A stretch of 8,960 bases of DNA from Candidatus Yonathbacteria bacterium RIFOXYC2_FULL_47_9 (lineage in GTDB: Bacteria > Patescibacteriota > Minisyncoccia > Phycocordibacterales > UBA1550), in the NCBI GenBank assembly GCA_001825115.1, contig MHUY01000015.1, forward strand, positions 5,678-14,637. Direction: 5' to 3'. The notes beneath the pieces are model-generated. The model had not been told where the DNA came from and ran no database searches. It saw only the letters and a program-made list of their open reading frames with translations. A program made the position numbers and the translations under genes. Positions 6,336 to 8,960 of this stretch are shown piece by piece (positions within the stretch are counted from its first letter, which is position 1; the number at the start of each line of letters is the position of its first letter).

Positions 6336-7286
6336 ATGAAAAAGAAAACAGAATCTCAAATAAAACAAAATACTAAACTCCTTATGTTTGCAGGATTATT
6401 TTTAGCGGTGCTTCTTACTACCAACGCAGGTACATATTTTTTGAGTACAGGCAGAGTCAGTGAGCTAGATTCATCAAAGTTCCCGTTGCTTAATCCAGCC
6501 CGTGCATTCATTGATCAAAAAGACCTCATCGTCAACTTTCAGCCCCTTCGTGATTATTTGAACGAACAATATGAGACGGATTTAAATATTTCTATTTATT
6601 TTGAATACTTGCCGACCGGCGCGAATATCGCTATAAACAAGGACGCAGAATTTTACCCCGCATCGCTCCTTAAGGTGCCTGTGGCGATGGCTGTGGTGAA
6701 AAAGATAGAACGTGGAGAGTGGAAGTGGGGCAACGAGCTTGTTCTTATGTCTACCGACAAGGATGAAAAATTTGGAACACTTTATAAAAAGCCGACCAAT
6801 TCAACATATACGATAGATGAATTGGTAAGGCGTTCTCTCTCGGACTCCGACAACACAGCACATTTTATGCTAGTAAGAAATCTGGAGATAGAGGAGATGA
6901 AAGATGTATATGACCATATGGGACTGAAAGGATTTTTAGATACCGAGGGAAGTTTGAGTGCAAAGAGATATGCGCTTATCTTTAGAGCACTTTATTCAGC
7001 CTCTTATGTTAATGAAGAAAACTCGCAAAAATTGCTTTCGTATTTGTCGCAGTCACCATTTGATACCTATATTCAGAGCGGTCTCCTAAAAGACATACCC
7101 TTTGCTCATAAAATAGGTATTGATGTAGATAAAAAAATACACCTAGACTCAGGAATAGTGTACCTAAAAAATAGACCGTATCTTCTCACCGTTATGACAA
7201 AGGGTAAAGACGAAAAAAATGCGCAGAAAATTATGGAAGACCTTTCAAGAAAGGTGTATAATTATGTTGAGAATTATGAAGAATAA
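6336..7286 (+). CDS. Membrane-anchored serine hydrolase, beta-lactamase/PBP-like fold
   Basis: The 316-residue product has a basic N-terminus and one hydrophobic segment (about 14-36), so it is probably tethered to the membrane with the catalytic domain outside. SxxK is present as S110-L-L-K113 inside YPASLLKVPVAM, the usual context of the nucleophile in class A beta-lactamase-like enzymes. SDN is present at 171-173. The third motif reads K259-I-G rather than KTG, followed by a strand-like segment (DSGIVYLKNRPYLLTVMTKG). The region between SDN and KIG is short and no clear omega-loop ExxLN with the deacylating glutamate is seen, so a peptidoglycan D,D-peptidase or related transferase is more likely than an antibiotic-hydrolysing enzyme. 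It begins 4 nt after the pseudopilin and ends 3 nt before the surface protein, placing it inside the operon. Its codons look more A-rich than those of pilB and pilC. Confidence 0.85.
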   Translation: MKKKTESQIKQNTKLLMFAGLFLAVLLTTNAGTYFLSTGRVSELDSSKFPLLNPARAFIDQKDLIVNFQPLRDYLNEQYETDLNISIYFEYLPTGANIAINKDAEFYPASLLKVPVAMAVVKKIERGEWKWGNELVLMSTDKDEKFGTLYKKPTNSTYTIDELVRRSLSDSDNTAHFMLVRNLEIEEMKDVYDHMGLKGFLDTEGSLSAKRYALIFRALYSASYVNEENSQKLLSYLSQSPFDTYIQSGLLKDIPFAHKIGIDVDKKIHLDSGIVYLKNRPYLLTVMTKGKDEKNAQKIMEDLSRKVYNYVENYEE

Positions 7287-7289
7287 TTT

Positions 7290-8960
7290 ATGCTAAAAAA
7301 AATTACCAAATTTTTTCGTGGGATTGCCATTCTTGCGGTTGTTTTAAGTATTTCATTCTCTAATATCCCTTTTTACTCTCTTACCAAGATAATTGATTCA
7401 TCTATTGCGACGCGAAATATCGTAGATAAGGCATGGCATTTGTCGCAAGATGACAATGTGGTGGATAAGTTCACCTCATACCGTCATCTAGCTGAAAAAG
7501 TTCAAGTTTACAAGGCATATGCGGCGTCGCTTGAATACGTCGGCGGGGCCGAAGCGAGCGGAAACAGTGCCTCATATAATGTGGCGCTTACTAGTTTGAC
7601 AGGCGGAACCGGTGGCGCGGTGCAGTCTGGCGACCTTGTTATCGTTGCTACTGGTTTTGTGCAGACCTCCAATCTCAACCCTGGTGTGGGGACAGCGGGT
7701 TATACTGAAGAAGCTGACCTCTATCAGAATGATTCTCGCGATGCAAACTTTTCGGTTAACTGGAAGTATATGACCGGCGCTCCAGATACCACGGTGAATT
7801 GTTTAGGGAGCGGTTCAGCGACAAATGGTGCAGTGTGTGAGGTTCATGTTTGGCGTAATGCTGACCCAACAAATCCGCTTGATGTTGTATCTACAACAGC
7901 ACAATCAAATAATTCCGCCATACCAAATAGTCCGCCAATCACGCCAATAACTACTGGTGCTGTGATTATTTCCGCCGGTCTCGGTACCGGGGCTGCAGCA
8001 GATACATCTATCACAGCACCTACTGGCTATGGGAATCAGGTTGATATTAGTGTTGATCCCGGCAATGCCGCTACGGTCGGTATCGCTTCTAAGGCGTGGA
8101 GCGGGGCAGGGACCGAAGATCCTGCGGCATGGACAGCTTGGACTACTACCACCTCAGATTCTTGGGCTGCGGTGACATTAGCGATCCGCCCAACGCCGAC
8201 TAATACCCCTCCAACCCTTACGGTGTCTCAGCCGGATGGGACAGGGGACACGGTGACGGTCGGAGACCTTTATAACATTACTTACAATCTTGATGATCCC
8301 GAAGAGGTGGTTACTGCTGCCATGTATTACGATACCGACGCAACGGGATTAAACGGTACGGCAATCACGGGTTCCTGTACTACTGCAGGTGAGGGCACGG
8401 GGGTAACCTGTTCTTGGGATACCACCGGGATGACACCTGGGAGTTACTATGTCTATGGTTTAACAAGTGATGGTATTGCCGCACAGGTGAGTGATTATTC
8501 TCCTGGGGTGATTACTATCAACGCGCCTGCGACACTTACGATTGGCGCTACTGCTGGATCAAAGACGGCAACCTTAAACTCTGGTGCTACTTCACAGTAC
8601 GCCAACAGCACCACCTGTAACAGCACAGCAACCTGTGCGGCATTCACGATACTTTCGTCTAGTGGTGAGACGCTTAATTCTATAAAAATCACGGAAACGG
8701 GAACGACGAATGCGTCAAACAATCTTTCGAACCTTGCTCTTTTTTATGATACCGACGGCAACTATTCAAACGGGGTGACCGGGCAGTATGGTGCCACCGT
8801 GGCGGCATATACCACAGAAACAGCTACGGTCTCCGGTTCGCTCGCTCTCGTGGCGGGAACGACGTATTATTTTTATGTACGCACGGATCTTATAAACGGC
8901 GCAAACGATCCTGCAGGAGGCGAGACGATAAATTTTCAAATTGCGGCCAACGCTGATGTA
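7290..8960 (+). CDS. Large secreted modular surface protein, 3' end outside window
   Basis: An uninterrupted frame runs from ATG 7290, 3 nt after the hydrolase stop, to the window edge: 557 codons without a stop. The N-terminus MLKKITKFFRG plus a hydrophobic stretch (about 11-30) looks like a signal peptide or anchor. Residues 31-75 appear helical, and an AYAAS site at 76-80 could be a second processing point. Three beta-rich modules follow. Module one (about 80-300) has SGDLVIVATGF, YMTGAPDTTVNC, VHVWRNADPTNPLDVV and WAAVTLAIRP, resembling a module I recall from phage and bacterial surface proteins. Module two (about 305-410) is Ig-like, with PPTLTVSQPDG and AMYYDTD. Module three (about 411-557) has LALFYDTDGNYSNG and TTYYFYVRTD. 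Each module has one cysteine pair (171/183, 363/374, 443/449). The likely role is adhesion or surface-layer interaction; the ligand is unknown. Confidence 0.87.
   Translation, partial: MLKKITKFFRGIAILAVVLSISFSNIPFYSLTKIIDSSIATRNIVDKAWHLSQDDNVVDKFTSYRHLAEKVQVYKAYAASLEYVGGAEASGNSASYNVALTSLTGGTGGAVQSGDLVIVATGFVQTSNLNPGVGTAGYTEEADLYQNDSRDANFSVNWKYMTGAPDTTVNCLGSGSATNGAVCEVHVWRNADPTNPLDVVSTTAQSNNSAIPNSPPITPITTGAVIISAGLGTGAAADTSITAPTGYGNQVDISVDPGNAATVGIASKAWSGAGTEDPAAWTAWTTTTSDSWAAVTLAIRPTPTNTPPTLTVSQPDGTGDTVTVGDLYNITYNLDDPEEVVTAAMYYDTDATGLNGTAITGSCTTAGEGTGVTCSWDTTGMTPGSYYVYGLTSDGIAAQVSDYSPGVITINAPATLTIGATAGSKTATLNSGATSQYANSTTCNSTATCAAFTILSSSGETLNSIKITETGTTNASNNLSNLALFYDTDGNYSNGVTGQYGATVAAYTTETATVSGSLALVAGTTYYFYVRTDLINGANDPAGGETINFQIAANADV

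Noticed and set aside
6336..7286. Antibiotic-resistance beta-lactamase
   Set aside because: KTG is replaced by KIG, no clear class A glutamate is seen, the protein is membrane-tethered, and its neighbours are pilus and surface genes.
8495..8722. Minus-strand open frame of 75 codons near the window end
   Set aside because: It is antisense to the surface protein frame, which is open for 557 codons with a clear modular pattern; the antisense product is a Val/Ala-rich shadow.
1..8960. Recoding of TGA, since no gene here ends in TGA
   Set aside because: All complete genes are full length without in-frame TGA, and seven stop codons (TAA or TAG) are too few to infer reassignment.

Overview
The window is a single-strand block of type IV pilus (T4P) assembly genes followed by a cell-surface module. 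Every supported gene lies on the + strand. The organism is most likely a member of the Candidate Phyla Radiation (Patescibacteria), probably a parcubacterium-like lineage. This is an inference from the short-leader pilins with an NPAE-x-LKK-x-RDAQR block, the compact spacing, the near absence of Shine-Dalgarno sites, and the two-domain PilB next to a minimal PilC. No rRNA, tRNA, CRISPR array or mobile element was seen. All complete genes read through in the standard bacterial code.

Layout. Positions 1-1396 hold two tandem paralogous type IV pilins; the first is cut by the window edge. A strong intrinsic terminator (1421-1448) closes that unit. Positions 1464-2126 encode an unrecognised polytopic membrane protein. 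A clear extended -10 promoter (2169-2177) sits directly in front of pilB (2186-3895) and suggests a leaderless mRNA. pilC (3907-5127) follows. Next come two pseudopilin-like genes (5158-5703 and 5705-6331), a membrane-anchored serine hydrolase of the beta-lactamase/penicillin-binding fold (6336-7286), and a large secreted multi-domain beta-rich protein that starts at 7290 and is still open at the window end (at least 557 residues). Gaps from 5703 onwards are 1, 4 and 3 nt, so the genes from pilB onward look like one operon.

How they may work together. PilB powers and PilC anchors pilin assembly at the inner membrane. The tandem pilins are candidate major subunits. The pseudopilins could form the initiation or tip complex. 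The tethered hydrolase could act on peptidoglycan where the fibre or the surface protein crosses the wall. The large Ig-like protein is a candidate surface adhesin. The assignment of the last two genes to pilus function is inferred from operon structure only.

The two least ordinary observations are a degenerate 7-bp periodic tract (5134-5245) that overlaps the 5' end of the first pseudopilin gene and supplies part of its predicted leader, and the tight coupling of T4P genes to a tethered serine hydrolase and a modular surface protein with one cysteine pair per module.
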